This document shows positions 61,706 to 62,000 of a stretch of 62,000 nt of DNA, piece after piece. Numbering within the stretch: the first letter of the stretch is position 1; every line of letters begins with the position of its first letter. The stretch comes from Symbiodinium natans. Lineage: Eukaryota > Sar > Dinophyceae > Suessiales > Symbiodiniaceae. The position numbers and the translations under genes were made by a program. The stretch lies in assembly GCA_905221605.1 (NCBI GenBank), contig CAJNDS010002801.1, forward strand, positions 936,618-998,617, written 5' to 3'. A model generated the notes under the pieces. It saw only the letters and a list, made by a program, of their open reading frames with translations, did not search any database and had not been told where the DNA came from.

Positions 61706-62000
61706 CAGGTCCTAGAACGATGATGAAACGTTGTTTTCGCGCGCAACCGATGGATACGCTTGCGTTTATGCCTGCATGGTTCTGAGGCTTCGACGGCCTG
61801 ATAGAACGAAGATCAGAGAGATGCCTTAGATGGCCAAGATATGTGCCAAACACTCGTTTTCACTGTTGGGCGCGAATCGAGCACACGCCAAACAACTACT
61901 ATACAAATGACATGGCGTTGGGCTTTTTCTGACAATATCACACGCAAGGGTTCGACAACACGATTGCACAGAGCGCTGTCAAGATGCGGAAAGCAATGAA

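Overview
The window looks like nuclear DNA of an alveolate, most probably a dinoflagellate of the Symbiodiniaceae/Suessiales kind. The grounds are: many short arrays of the plant-type telomere motif TTTAGGG/CCCTAAA scattered inside the chromosome in both orientations; very short coding blocks separated by long introns; introns whose 5' splice site reads GA or GC as well as GT, reported in Symbiodiniaceae genomes; abundant simple repeats; and no bacterial operon layout, ribosome binding sites or compact gene packing. No rRNA, tRNA, CRISPR array, capsid gene, reverse transcriptase or B-family polymerase was recognised. A 100-base N run at 57182-57281 is an assembly gap.

Region 1, about 1-40,400: a repeat-rich gene region. 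Almost all open frames in it are short or low-complexity. About two dozen short segments (30-230 bases) do read like exons: an upstream AG, an open frame of normal composition and a plausible donor. Most are on the plus strand. Many lie between a CCCTAAA array upstream and a TTTAGGG array downstream, 100-150 bases apart, so the introns start with TTTAGGG and end with CCCTAAA. Between 32.9 and 37.8 kb the exons are recognisable as two tandem copies of a rhodanese-domain (sulfurtransferase-like) gene. At 5.4-6.7 kb one exon is carried on an identical block of about 310 bases that occurs twice. A minus-strand candidate gene lies near 29.5-31 kb.

Region 2, about 40,400-45,800: a mosaic of duplicated blocks (40.5/40.85 kb; 41.7/44.75 kb; 43.8/44.4 kb; 44.12/44.49 kb), a 460-base trinucleotide array at 42.37-42.83 kb, and an AT-rich patch. 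Telomere-like arrays stop near 43.25 kb and are not seen again.

Region 3, about 45,825-55,850, minus strand: a very large composite gene. Read 5' to 3' it encodes a PD-(D/E)XK exonuclease of the RecB/Cas4/lambda-exonuclease type, an F-box-like segment, an eight-ligand zinc module, a D5-like segment followed by an SF3-type helicase core, a palm-type polymerase resembling superfamily A/TV-Pol enzymes, a papain-like cysteine peptidase candidate, a Cys/His zinc finger and a DDE transposase with a D(2)H motif. Short introns (57-135 bases) interrupt it, and the reading frame is restored across most of them with GA-AG, GC-AG or GT-AG borders. The combination suggests a large self-replicating DNA transposon that brings its own nuclease, helicase, polymerase and transposase.

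Region 4, about 56,260-61,900, minus strand: a second multi-exon gene, broken by the assembly gap. It carries the same type of zinc module and a DYLGG motif found in the composite gene, so part of it is a paralogue. The remaining exons are unrecognised.
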